From the NCBI GenBank assembly GCA_015999985.1, contig JAECRA010000054.1:1-32072 (forward strand): a stretch of DNA of 32,072 nt, given 5' to 3'. Below, piece by piece: positions 23,287 through 32,072 of the stretch; the first letter of the stretch is position 1, and each line of letters starts with the position of its first letter. The stretch comes from Comamonadaceae bacterium. GTDB lineage: Bacteria; Pseudomonadota; Gammaproteobacteria; Burkholderiales; Burkholderiaceae_C. Made by a program: the position numbers and the translations under genes. A model generated the notes under the pieces. That model had not been told where the DNA came from and made no database searches. It saw only the letters and a program-made list of their open reading frames with translations.

Positions 23287-24135
23287 TTATTGGGGTTTCG
23301 GGCTAGCGGGGACCCGCTGTCCTGGCCGTGAGTCCGTATCCAAGAACTGCACGATAGCGCCATTGACTGCCTCGGGTTGGTCACGATGGGGCGAATGTCC
23401 GCACTGAGGCAGCACCAGCTTGCGGGCATGAGGAACGGCACGCTGAAGTTCGTCCAACTGGGTCAGCGTCCCGTAGGCGTCGTCTACGCCTTGAATGGCA
23501 AGCAAGGGTGCCTCGATGCTCTTGCATTCCTCGCGAATATCGAAATGTCGGAAATCCGGGGAAAGCCAAATGTCGTTCCACTGCCAGAAGGCCACGTCCA
23601 CATCTCGGTGATATCGCGACAGACGTTCACGCAAATTCGTGGCTTCAAAGGCATCGCGCGCTTCTTCGATCGACTTGACCGATACGTCTTCAACGAAAAG
23701 ATGTGGTGCCAGCACAACGCAGGCGCTCACCGCATTCCGGGCCGCGTGGAGCAGTGCAATGGTGGCTCCGTCGGAATGGCCCAACAGAACTGGCCGTTCA
23801 ACGCCTAGCTTTTTCAGCAGGCTCGGCAAGACCTCCAGAGCCTCACGGTGCATGTAGTCAGGCTTCAGTCGGCCACTCCGCTGACCACCTAAATCCTGGT
23901 GCGATGGCCCGCGAACGTCTGCCACCGGGCTGGACTGCCCGTATCCCTGGCGGGAATACACCCAGCCCGCGCGGCCGGTGGCTGCGCACAAGCTTGCAGG
24001 CCAGTCGCGCCACATGGCCACAGAACCCAGTCCTTCATGCAGAAAAACCAGCGGAGCCAGTTCTGGCACCGCGCCAGTTGGCGCATGGATTTGCGCTACC
24101 TCAAGAAAAACGCCGTCTATGTCCACCTGTTTCAT
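23287..24135 (-). CDS. Alpha/beta hydrolase
   Basis: A 282-residue single-domain hydrolase. Visible elements are the oxyanion region LHEGLGS (32-38), the nucleophile elbow GHSDG with Ser121, the acid in QGVDDAYG (Asp218 or Asp219) and His247 in QCGHSPH. No signal peptide is evident, so it should be cytoplasmic. The GHSDG elbow with a following ATIAL helix is seen in a family of esterase-like hydrolases; substrate class cannot be assigned. The ATG at 24135 is used rather than the TTG 45 bases upstream. It stands alone: divergent from the beta-propeller gene and convergent with rsuA. Confidence 0.85.
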   Translation of the reverse strand: MKQVDIDGVFLEVAQIHAPTGAVPELAPLVFLHEGLGSVAMWRDWPASLCAATGRAGWVYSRQGYGQSSPVADVRGPSHQDLGGQRSGRLKPDYMHREALEVLPSLLKKLGVERPVLLGHSDGATIALLHAARNAVSACVVLAPHLFVEDVSVKSIEEARDAFEATNLRERLSRYHRDVDVAFWQWNDIWLSPDFRHFDIREECKSIEAPLLAIQGVDDAYGTLTQLDELQRAVPHARKLVLPQCGHSPHRDQPEAVNGAIVQFLDTDSRPGQRVPASPKPQ

Positions 24136-24212
24136 GTCCCGAATGTTAATGGAAGGGTTCGCTTGAGCGCGAACGCCCAATACACTCTCATGCTGCCCTG
24201 AGAAAGCTCCCT

Positions 24213-25406
24213 TTGATAACAGCTTCCCGTCTTTTTCGTTGCGCCCTCATGATGGGTTCGCTGACCGCGTGGACATTCAGTTTGCATGCCCAGCAAGTGC
24301 GCCCCCCATCGACTGCAACTTTGCCCGCAACGGCGTCTGCGACCGCGCCTGCACCGGCGCCGGTAACCCGCCCGGGAGCAGGTCCTGCCGGGACCTTGGC
24401 AGCCTCCGTCCAAGCGGGTAAGTCAGCCCAGCCGGGCGCCAAGGCACCTGCTGCGACGCAAAGCTCTCCAGCGCAAGCGCCTATCAGCCGTAAGGGAGCC
24501 CCCGTTTTGGTGCTCAACTCGCTGGACGGTAATGTCAGCGTCATCGATCCTGCGACCTGGACTGAAACAAAGCGCATTCCTACTGGCAGAGAGCCGCATC
24601 ACCTCTACCTCACGCCAGATGAAAAATCCGTGATCATCGCCAATGCGGGCGCTGATTCCTTGACATTCATCGACCCTCGAACGGGTGATGAACAACGCAC
24701 CATACGCGGCATTCTTGACCCGTACCACCTGCGCTTTTCGCCAGACATGAAATGGTTCGTGACCGCCGCCAACCGGCTCAATCACGTCGACATTTATCGC
24801 TGGGATGGCACCAACCCCACTTTGGTCAAGCGCATCCCCACCAGCCGCACGCCCAGCCACCTCTGGATCGACAGTCAAAGCAAGACCATTTGGGCGAGCA
24901 TGCAAGACAGCGATGAGCTTGTGGTGATCGACATCGCTACCCAAACCTTGACCTCGCGGGTTAAAACTGGCCCTATGCCGGCAGACGTGTATGTCACCCC
25001 GGACGACAAGACCCTGCTGCTGGGCTTGACCGGAAGTGATGGCGTAGAGGTCTACGACGTGGCCGGAGGCAAGGCACCCGTGCTGCTGCGCAAGATCCCC
25101 ACAGGCAAGGGCGCTCACGCGTTTCGCTCTGCCGGCGACGGCAAGAACGTCTACGTGAGCAACCGCGTAGCCAATACCATCAGCCGCATCAACTACCAGA
25201 CTCTCAGTGTCGATGCTACGTTCCCGGCGCCTTCTGGCCCAGACTGCATGGACATTTCTTCTGACGGCAGGCTCATCATGGTCGGTTCTCGGTGGGCCAA
25301 GAAACTGACCATCATCGATATCGCCAGCCAGAAAGTCATACGTCAAATCCCCGTAGGCAAGTCTCCTCATGGTGTCTGGACGCTGGACCATGTGGCACGT
25401 CAATAG
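24213..25406 (+). CDS. Secreted YVTN-type beta-propeller protein
   Basis: A 397-residue protein with a signal peptide (about 1-27, ending SLHAQ) and a Pro/Ala/Thr-rich linker (about 28-95). A beta-propeller domain fills the rest, made of repeats such as VLNSLDGNVSVIDPATW, ITRG/PTGREPHHLYLTPDEK, VVIDIATQTL and TIIDIASQKVIRQIPVGKSPHG. Repeats of this kind fold like the YVTN or cytochrome d1 propeller; no haem motif is present. It likely works in the periplasm as a binding surface. The TTG at 24213 gives a normal signal peptide; an ATG at 24249 would give a shorter one without positive charges. The last codons overlap the start of the deacetylase gene. Confidence 0.85.
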   Translation: MITASRLFRCALMMGSLTAWTFSLHAQQVRPPSTATLPATASATAPAPAPVTRPGAGPAGTLAASVQAGKSAQPGAKAPAATQSSPAQAPISRKGAPVLVLNSLDGNVSVIDPATWTETKRIPTGREPHHLYLTPDEKSVIIANAGADSLTFIDPRTGDEQRTIRGILDPYHLRFSPDMKWFVTAANRLNHVDIYRWDGTNPTLVKRIPTSRTPSHLWIDSQSKTIWASMQDSDELVVIDIATQTLTSRVKTGPMPADVYVTPDDKTLLLGLTGSDGVEVYDVAGGKAPVLLRKIPTGKGAHAFRSAGDGKNVYVSNRVANTISRINYQTLSVDATFPAPSGPDCMDISSDGRLIMVGSRWAKKLTIIDIASQKVIRQIPVGKSPHGVWTLDHVARQ

Positions 25407-26241
25407 GCCGCGCGCTAAAGGCCCCTCGCGGCGCCAGCTCTTCGGCGTTTTCAAGGGTTTAGCCCTTTTTGGCGCATCCCTGGCGTGTGTCAGCGCGGGA
25501 GCGCAAAAGCCCGCTGAGGCGACCTGCAAACCGGTTTACCTCACGTTTGACACCGGTCATATGGAAGTTGCGCCTCTCATCGCCGAGGTGCTCAAGCGCC
25601 AAGGGGTCAAAGTCACTTTTTTTGCCGCGAATGAGCGCACCAAGGAAGGCGACGGTAGCCTGGGCGATCATTGGGCGCCCTGGTGGAAGGCCCGTGCGGC
25701 CGAGGGCCACGAGTTTGCATCCCATACCTGGGAGCATGACTATTGGCGAAGCGACCTGGCAGGCTCACCCGCGCGCTTTCAGGTTCGGCCTTCTGCTGGC
25801 TCACAAGCCGGGCAGAACCTGACCTGGAGCGCCAAGCAGTATTGCGAAAGCATTAGGATGGCCGCCAACCGCTTGACCACCATCACCGGCAAAAAGACCT
25901 TGCCTATCTTTCGCGCGCCAGGCGGCAAAACCTCACCAACGCTGCTCAAAACTGCAGAGGAGTGTGGCTACAAGTACGCAGGGTGGGCACCAGCCGGTTT
26001 TCTGGGTGACGAGCTTTCGAGTGAAAAGTACCCTAACGCTGTTTTGCTGAAAAATGCCTTGGCCAATATACGTGAAGGTGACATTTTGCTGGCTCACCTG
26101 GGTATATGGTCCCGCCGTGACCCCTGGGCGCCGGCCGTGCTGGAGCCCCTCATTGTCGGCCTGAAAAACAAGGGGTTTTGCTTTGCCACCCTGCGTGAGC
26201 ACCCTGATTTCAAAGGTTGGATTGCGTCTCATGGGGGTTAG
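25390..26241 (+). CDS. Polysaccharide deacetylase family protein with Tat-like signal
   Basis: A 283-residue NodB-fold (carbohydrate esterase 4-like) protein. Residues 14-39 (SRRQLF then a hydrophobic run ending SAGA) form a twin-arginine-type signal, so it should act in the periplasm. Motif 1 is LTFDTGH with Asp54; the second Asp of the usual TFDDG is Thr55. Motif 2 is SHTWEH with His112 and His116. Motif 3 is FRAPGG, and a late LAHLG supplies the C-terminal His region. It would remove N-acetyl groups from a cell-wall or envelope glycan, though the altered motif may change metal binding. The ATG at 25390 overlaps the propeller gene by 17 bases, which implies an operon; an ATG at 25369 is also possible. 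Confidence 0.85.
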   Translation: MWHVNRPRAKGPSRRQLFGVFKGLALFGASLACVSAGAQKPAEATCKPVYLTFDTGHMEVAPLIAEVLKRQGVKVTFFAANERTKEGDGSLGDHWAPWWKARAAEGHEFASHTWEHDYWRSDLAGSPARFQVRPSAGSQAGQNLTWSAKQYCESIRMAANRLTTITGKKTLPIFRAPGGKTSPTLLKTAEECGYKYAGWAPAGFLGDELSSEKYPNAVLLKNALANIREGDILLAHLGIWSRRDPWAPAVLEPLIVGLKNKGFCFATLREHPDFKGWIASHGG

Positions 26242-26297
26242 GGAGCGTCCCTGGCCTCGTGCACTACCGTAGTTCAGATAAGCTTTCACCGAATCCC

Positions 26298-26310
26298 ATC
26301 AGAATCTGAT
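26298..26310. promoter_or_regulatory. 13-bp palindrome at the ribosome-site position
   Basis: ATCAGA-A-TCTGAT, ending two bases before the ATG of the hydroxylase-family gene, where a Shine-Dalgarno sequence is expected; no good one is visible. It could be an operator, a small RNA structure or chance. Confidence 0.25.
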
Positions 26311-26312
26311 CC

Positions 26313-27287
26313 ATGGATTGGTTTTCCAACATCTTTGCCGCCGTCCAGCAATGGCTATTTGAGGGGCTGGTTCAGCCCCTGGCGTTTGCCGTGGGCGCGG
26401 GCAACCTGCTTGAAGATGGCTACACAGCCACCGGCTGGCTGGTGGTCGGCTTGCTTCAGATAGCGGTCATGGTCTTGGTGCTAGGCCCCGCTCAGCGCCT
26501 CTGGCCGGTTGAACCTGTTACTGACCGTCATGCCATCAGGGTCGATGTGATCTACACGCTGCTGCACCGCCTGGGCGTGTTCAAGCTCGCCATGTTCTTC
26601 ACCTTTGATGAGTGGGCAACACAGTTCTTCGGCATGCTGCGCGCGCAGGGCCTTCCGACCCTGCAGATTGACCAGGTCTGGCCTGGTGTGACCGACGTCG
26701 CGTGGGTGAGCTTTGTGCTGTATCTGCTGGTGTTTGATGCAGTCGGCTACTGGGTACATCGCTCTCAACACCGCTTTCACTGGTGGTGGCAGTTGCACTC
26801 GGTGCACCACAGCCAGCGTCAAATGACCATGTGGTCCGACAACCGCAATCATTTGCTGGATTCGGTCATCGTCGACATGGTTTTTGTCACCGTGGCTTTG
26901 CTCGTGGGTGTAGGCCCGTCACAGTTCGTCGCCCTGGTCGCGATTTCGCAGCTATTTGAGAGCCTTCAACATGCCAACCTGCGCTGGCGGTGGCCCAATT
27001 GGGTTGAGCGCCTGGCCGTTAGCCCACGTTTTCACCGCCGCCATCATGAGGTCACCCTGGGCCATGAGCCAGGCATGACTGTTCATCACCCCTATGGAGC
27101 CAACTTTGGCATCCTGTTTTCCTGCTGGGACATCCTCTTCCAGAGTGCAGACTGGAAGGGAGGTCTTAAACCCACGGGTATCCAGGACCAAGTTGAAGAG
27201 GGCAGGGACTACGGCCGTGGTTTCTGGGCCCAGCAGTGGCTAGGCCTGGTGCGCCTGTTTCAGCGTGACCGTCACACTTCGGGTTAA
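26313..27287 (+). CDS. Sterol desaturase / fatty acid hydroxylase family membrane protein
   Basis: A 324-residue inner-membrane di-iron protein. Hydrophobic segments occur at about 37-60, 128-148 and 186-215. The histidine clusters that bind iron are HRSQH (149-153), HSVHH (162-166), His220 and HRRHH (241-245), followed by HEPGMTVHHPYGANFG. This is the fatty-acid-hydroxylase superfamily, whose members oxidise or desaturate lipid chains with oxygen. The exact substrate is unknown. It follows the deacetylase gene by 71 bases on the same strand, so all three genes from 24213 may form an envelope-modifying operon. It ends facing smpB across 51 bases. Confidence 0.9.
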   Translation: MDWFSNIFAAVQQWLFEGLVQPLAFAVGAGNLLEDGYTATGWLVVGLLQIAVMVLVLGPAQRLWPVEPVTDRHAIRVDVIYTLLHRLGVFKLAMFFTFDEWATQFFGMLRAQGLPTLQIDQVWPGVTDVAWVSFVLYLLVFDAVGYWVHRSQHRFHWWWQLHSVHHSQRQMTMWSDNRNHLLDSVIVDMVFVTVALLVGVGPSQFVALVAISQLFESLQHANLRWRWPNWVERLAVSPRFHRRHHEVTLGHEPGMTVHHPYGANFGILFSCWDILFQSADWKGGLKPTGIQDQVEEGRDYGRGFWAQQWLGLVRLFQRDRHTSG

Positions 27288-27338
27288 GAAGGCGGTCACC
27301 CCAGGCTGACTACTCGCCAGGCTTCGACGGAGCCTAGA

Positions 27339-27818
27339 TCACCGATTCCGGTCCTTCATGACTCGTTCCACCTCTCGTTTGCCTTCACGGTCCTTGATGG
27401 TGTCGCGCTTATCGTGTTCAGCCTTACCCTTGGCCAAGGCAATTTCGCACTTCACCTTGCCATTGGACCAATGCAAATTGATCGGAACGAGGGTGTAGCC
27501 TTTTTGCTCGACTTTCCCAATCAGACGGCGGATTTCGTCTTTCTTGAGAAGAAGCTTTTTCGTGCGTACAGCGTCGGGACGGACATGCGTAGAAGCGGTG
27601 CCCAGAGGATTGATCTGGCAGCCTACGACGAACAACTCTCCGTTTCGGATGACTACGTAGCCGTCAGGAAGCTGGACCTTGCCCGCGCGCAAGGCTTTGA
27701 CCTCCCAGCCTTCGAGCACCATCCCGGCTTCAAAACGCTCTTCAAAAAAGTAATTGAAAGAGGCCTTCTTGTTCTGGGCGATGACAGGGGATTTGGATGC
27801 TGCAGTTTTGGTGGCCAT
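27339..27818 (-). CDS. smpB: SsrA-binding protein SmpB
   Basis: A 159-residue partner of tmRNA in rescuing stalled ribosomes. Typical features: [35 protein letters not shown] at the N-terminal barrel, [25 protein letters not shown], and the basic C-terminal tail [24 protein letters not shown]. Length is normal for the family. The ATG at 27818 is chosen because upstream residues do not resemble the family. It is divergent from ratA, as in many proteobacteria. The tmRNA gene ssrA is not in this window. Confidence 0.97.
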   Translation of the reverse strand: MATKTAASKSPVIAQNKKASFNYFFEERFEAGMVLEGWEVKALRAGKVQLPDGYVVIRNGELFVVGCQINPLGTASTHVRPDAVRTKKLLLKKDEIRRLIGKVEQKGYTLVPINLHWSNGKVKCEIALAKGKAEHDKRDTIKDREGKREVERVMKDRNR

Positions 27819-27926
27819 GGGAAAGAATATGGGGGCGATGCCCGCCTGCCGCAAGTGATCTCATGCGCAGCGGCAAGGTCTTATACAGGCGCTTATGCCA
27901 GAGCCTCTTAAAATCGGAGGCGAAAC

Positions 27927-28382
27927 GTGCATTCTATGAAAACTGTCAGCAAATCAGTCCTTATCTGGTACACCCCCGAAGAAATGTTCGCCCTCGTGAC
28001 TGATGTGGCGCGCTATCCGGAATTTCTTCCGTGGTGCAACTTTGCCCGCGTCATCTCCGAAGATGAAGCGGGCATGCTGGCTGAAGTCGGCATCTCCTTC
28101 AAGGGTATACAGCAGAGCTTTACCACCCGGAACGAACACGTGCCCGGGCGTGAAGTCCGCCTGCATCTGGTGAAAGGGCCCTTTTCCAAGCTGGAAGGCA
28201 TCTGGAATTTCAGCCCCGTGGGCGATGGCAGCCAACGAGCCTGCAAGATCGATTTGTCCATGAACTATGGCTTTTCGAGCACTTTGCTGGCCAAGCTGGT
28301 TGGCCCTGTGTTCGACAAAATTGCCTCCAGTATGGTCGACGCCTTTGTAGAGCGTGCCGACCAGGTGTACGGAAAAACCTGA
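27927..28382 (+). CDS. ratA: RatA / Coq10-like START-domain protein
   Basis: A 151-residue single-domain protein of the polyketide-cyclase/START fold. The family marks TPEEMFALVTDVARYPEFLPWC near the N-terminus and the FVERADQVYG end helix are present. In E. coli the homologue was described as ribosome-association toxin RatA; related proteins bind ubiquinone. The start is probably the GTG at 27927, which has GGAGG six bases upstream; an ATG nine bases later is less well placed. RnfH/RatB follows two bases after the stop, so the pair is an operon. Confidence 0.93.
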   Translation: MHSMKTVSKSVLIWYTPEEMFALVTDVARYPEFLPWCNFARVISEDEAGMLAEVGISFKGIQQSFTTRNEHVPGREVRLHLVKGPFSKLEGIWNFSPVGDGSQRACKIDLSMNYGFSSTLLAKLVGPVFDKIASSMVDAFVERADQVYGKT

Positions 28383-28384
28383 GC

Positions 28385-28729
28385 GTGAGCGAGCAACTCA
28401 TCTCGGTGACCGTAGTCTTCGCACCCGCGCAGCGGCAGCTCTGGGAAGTCGCGTTGAAACTGCCTGTGGGCAGCACGATCAGAGGGGCCATAGACGCCAG
28501 CGGCTGGCAGGCCAAGTTTCCTGACGCAGTTCTGGAGCCTTCAGGGGCCGGAGTCTGGGGCCGCAAAGCACCGCTTGATCAACCCCTGCAAGACCGTGAC
28601 CGTGTGGAAATCTGGCGCGGGCTGACCGTAGACCCCAAAGTAGCGCGGCGTGAACGCTTCAACAAGCAAGGCGCCAGGGGTGCGGGCCTGTTTGCCCAGC
28701 GCAGAGCAGGCGCTAAATCCGGCTACTGA
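28385..28729 (+). CDS. rnfH: RnfH family (RatB) ubiquitin-like protein
   Basis: A 114-residue beta-grasp protein of the RnfH/RatB family. Its conserved parts are ISVTVVFAPAQRQLWEVALKLPVGSTIRGAI, then the PLDQPLQDRDRVEIWRGLTVDPKVARRERF block, in which VEIWR and DPKxxRR are typical. The role is unclear; it almost always accompanies ratA. The GTG start lies two bases after the ratA stop. It has a short basic tail of about 20 residues. It faces the DUF4124 gene across 48 bases. Confidence 0.92.
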   Translation: MSEQLISVTVVFAPAQRQLWEVALKLPVGSTIRGAIDASGWQAKFPDAVLEPSGAGVWGRKAPLDQPLQDRDRVEIWRGLTVDPKVARRERFNKQGARGAGLFAQRRAGAKSGY

Positions 28730-28777
28730 AGGGCCTGTATTCAATTAACTTGATGATGAGCTTGGCGAGCAGCCCGG

Positions 28778-29287
28778 CTATTTGGCGCAGTCCGATTGAA
28801 TAACCGACTGCACGCGCTGCTGCTCTGCAGCCCGCGCAGCGTCATCCAGGAATTCGCGCTCACCCTTTTCACTGGTGCGAGTGACCCGCACTCCGGAATC
28901 AAGGCTCGCCTTGGACAAAAGGGCGCGCCTGCAGTTTTCTGCCCGCTGAGCGGCCAGTTTTTGTTCTTCTTCTTTTTTCTTGGCAGCTTCGGCCGCATCG
29001 GCCTGTTTTTTCTTCTCTTCCAGGGCTTTGTCGGTCCCGGTCGGGGCGGCGGGCGCAGGTGCAGTGGAAGCAGCAGGGGCGCTAGCCGCAGCTTCAACCG
29101 ATGGCCGGGGTGCCGCTCTGGTGGAGCTGCGGGGTTCTCTCAAGATGCTTTTTTGAGGCACGTCTGCGGGAGGCGGGCGGTCGCTGTAGATCTTGCGGCC
29201 ATCCTTATCGACCCATTGGTATTGGGCGTACGCGGTGCCCGCTGCCACGAGCAGCAAACAAGCAGTGAAGATTCTGACGAGATTCAT
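28778..29287 (-). CDS. DUF4124 periplasmic protein
   Basis: A 169-residue secreted protein. Residues 1-21 are a signal peptide ending AYA. The DUF4124 module follows directly (QYQWVDKDGRKIYSDRPPPADVP). A low-complexity Ala/Pro stretch (about 58-85) leads to a Lys/Glu/Ala coiled-coil segment (about 86-115), then a C-terminal part with two cysteines (in AENCRRALL and SDCAK). Its function is unknown; members are common in Burkholderiales next to guaB. It is divergent from guaB with 153 bases between. Confidence 0.88.
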   Translation of the reverse strand: MNLVRIFTACLLLVAAGTAYAQYQWVDKDGRKIYSDRPPPADVPQKSILREPRSSTRAAPRPSVEAAASAPAASTAPAPAAPTGTDKALEEKKKQADAAEAAKKKEEEQKLAAQRAENCRRALLSKASLDSGVRVTRTSEKGEREFLDDAARAAEQQRVQSVIQSDCAK

Positions 29288-29315
29288 TTAAACGAGTAAT
29301 GAGAACGTATTAATT

Positions 29316-29338
29316 ATCTTTTCAGACCTTGAAAAGAT
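29316..29338. promoter_or_regulatory. 9-bp-arm palindrome in the DUF4124–guaB gap
   Basis: ATCTTTTCA and TGAAAAGAT with a five-base spacer, 29 bases upstream of the DUF4124 start and about 75 bases upstream of the guaB -10 box. No gene ends here, so an operator is more likely than a terminator. It could be bound by a regulator of either gene. Confidence 0.35.
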
Positions 29339-29390
29339 GGTGAATACGCTCTAAAGCCTGCCCACTTGGCAAAACGGAAAGGGTATCTCA

Positions 29391-30910
<1,520 letters not shown>

Positions 30911-30919
30911 AGCGGCACT

Positions 30920-32072
30920 ATGCAACACCAGAAAATCCTGATCCTCGATTTCGGCTCGCAGGTCACCCAGCTCATCGCCCGCCGCGTGCGGGAAGCCAAT
31001 GTGTACTGCGAAGTACACCCTTGTGATGTCAATGACGACTGGGTACGCGCCTACGCCGCTGACGGAAACTTGAAGGGCGTCATCCTCTCAGGCAGCCACG
31101 CCAGCGTGTATGAAGTAGACGACAAAGCGCCTGATTCCGTATTCGCCCTGGGCGTGCCCGTACTGGGCATTTGCTACGGCATGCAAACCATGGCCCAGCA
31201 ATTGGGCGGCAAGGTAGAAGGCGGGAGCACACGCGAATTCGGCTATGCCGAAGTGCGTGCACGCGGCCATACCGAGTTGCTCAAAGGCATTGAGGACTTC
31301 CACACTCCGGAAGGCCACGGCATGCTGAAGGTCTGGATGAGCCACGGTGACAAAGTCACCGAGTTGCCCACTGGCTTTAAGCTCATGGCCAGCACAGATT
31401 CGTGTCCGATTGCAGGTATGGCTGATGAAGAGCGCCGCTTCTATGGCGTTCAGTTTCACCCAGAGGTCACACACACCGTGCAAGGCAAGGCCCTGCTTGA
31501 CCGTTTTGTGCTGGAAATCTGCGGCACCAAGCCAGACTGGGTCATGCGTGACCACATCGCAGAAGCGGTGGAGTCCATCCGCAAGCAAGTGGGCGATGAA
31601 GAGGTCATCCTGGGCCTCTCCGGCGGTGTCGATTCTTCCGTAGCCGCAGCTTTGATCCACCGCGCCATTGGCGATCAACTGACCTGCGTCTTCGTTGATC
31701 ATGGCCTGCTTCGCCTGAATGAAGGCGATATGGTCATGGAAATGTTCGCCGGCAAGCTGCACGCCAAGGTGATCCGTGTAGACGCCAGCGACCTGTTCCT
31801 TGGTGAACTTGCGGGTGTCACAGACCCTGAGCAAAAGCGCAAAGTCATTGGCCGCCTGTTCGTGGACGTGTTCAAGGCCGAAGCAGAAAAGCTCAAGGCC
31901 AACGGCCAAGGCAACAAAGGCGCCACCTTCCTGGCCCAAGGCACCATTTACCCTGACGTCATTGAGTCAGGCGGAGCCAAGAGCAAAAAAGCCGTCACCA
32001 TTAAGAGCCACCACAACGTCGGCGGCCTGCCAGAATTACTGGGCTTGAAGTTGCTGGAGCCATTGCGCGACC
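30920..32072 (+). CDS. guaA: GMP synthase, glutamine-hydrolysing (3' end outside window)
   Basis: The first 384 codons of a protein usually near 525-540 residues; the frame is still open at the window end. The class I glutaminase part has Cys85 in GICYGMQ, His180 and Glu182 in QFHPEVTHT. The ATP pyrophosphatase part starts with the P-loop SGGVDSS (234-240), followed by [12 protein letters not shown] and PDVIESGG. It converts XMP to GMP with glutamine and ATP. The start ATG is nine bases after guaB; there is only a weak ribosome site. No sign of damage is seen in the part present. Confidence 0.97.
   Translation, partial: MQHQKILILDFGSQVTQLIARRVREANVYCEVHPCDVNDDWVRAYAADGNLKGVILSGSHASVYEVDDKAPDSVFALGVPVLGICYGMQTMAQQLGGKVEGGSTREFGYAEVRARGHTELLKGIEDFHTPEGHGMLKVWMSHGDKVTELPTGFKLMASTDSCPIAGMADEERRFYGVQFHPEVTHTVQGKALLDRFVLEICGTKPDWVMRDHIAEAVESIRKQVGDEEVILGLSGGVDSSVAAALIHRAIGDQLTCVFVDHGLLRLNEGDMVMEMFAGKLHAKVIRVDASDLFLGELAGVTDPEQKRKVIGRLFVDVFKAEAEKLKANGQGNKGATFLAQGTIYPDVIESGGAKSKKAVTIKSHHNVGGLPELLGLKLLEPLRD

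Noticed and set aside
24423..25529. 368-codon open frame on the minus strand across the beta-propeller gene
   Set aside because: The sense strand has a signal peptide and clear propeller repeats; the antisense product has no recognisable features.
31088..31939. 283-codon minus-strand open frame opposite guaA
   Set aside because: Shadow of the GMP synthase coding sequence, which has all motifs intact.

Overview
The window reads as chromosomal DNA of a betaproteobacterium of the order Burkholderiales, most likely family Comamonadaceae. The reasons are the high GC content, a Bug/TctC-type solute-binding protein, an intracellular polyhydroxybutyrate depolymerase, and the housekeeping blocks M48 peptidase–phhB–rsgA and smpB / ratA–rnfH / guaB–guaA. 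The genus is inferred from memory of such neighbourhoods, not from a search. I see no rRNA, tRNA, CRISPR array, insertion sequence or phage gene.

Layout. (1) 1-3526, minus strand: a probable operon of a CocE/NonD-type hydrolase, a Bug-family periplasmic binding protein and a small GAF protein, with a 19-bp palindrome upstream (3609-3627). (2) 3724-10596: a polyamine-type accessory cluster. On the minus strand, in transcription order, lie an SPFH/SHOCT protein, a double zinc-ribbon DUF4178 protein, a two-helix DUF350 membrane protein, three tandem copies of an 84-86 bp GC-rich repeat, a seven-helix membrane protein fused to a spermidine-synthase domain, and a Tat-lipoprotein flavin amine oxidase. 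A class 1b S-adenosylmethionine decarboxylase (speD) is divergent from them. (3) 10597-13487: a 457-bp regulatory region with a consensus-like NtrC site and a -24/-12 sigma-54 promoter, leading to a two-gene circularly permuted ATP-grasp / Alpha-E operon. (4) 13631-15972, minus: PHB depolymerase with a long Lys/Ala/Pro tail, coupled to an RnfB-like ferredoxin.

(5) 16204-18795: an MlaE-like permease, an MCE (MlaD-like) protein and a lipoprotein, without an ATPase gene. (6) 18877-21510, minus: M48 membrane peptidase, pterin-carbinolamine dehydratase, rsgA. (7) 21701-23246: orn and a 16S rRNA pseudouridine synthase. (8) 23287-24135, minus: an alpha/beta hydrolase. (9) 24213-27287: a secreted beta-propeller protein, a Tat-type polysaccharide deacetylase and a membrane fatty-acid-hydroxylase-family protein. 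(10) 27339-32072: smpB, ratA, rnfH, a DUF4124 protein, guaB and the first three quarters of guaA, cut by the window end.

The most unusual region is 3724-10596. SpeD would make decarboxylated SAM, the membrane-anchored aminopropyltransferase would use it at the inner membrane, and the exported flavin oxidase would act on an amine outside. The SPFH, DUF4178 and DUF350 proteins look like a membrane scaffold. The aminopropyl acceptor cannot be read from sequence. The second highlight is sequence evidence for nitrogen control (NtrC plus sigma-54) of the ATP-grasp/Alpha-E operon. Functions are assigned from recognised motifs; no database search was possible.
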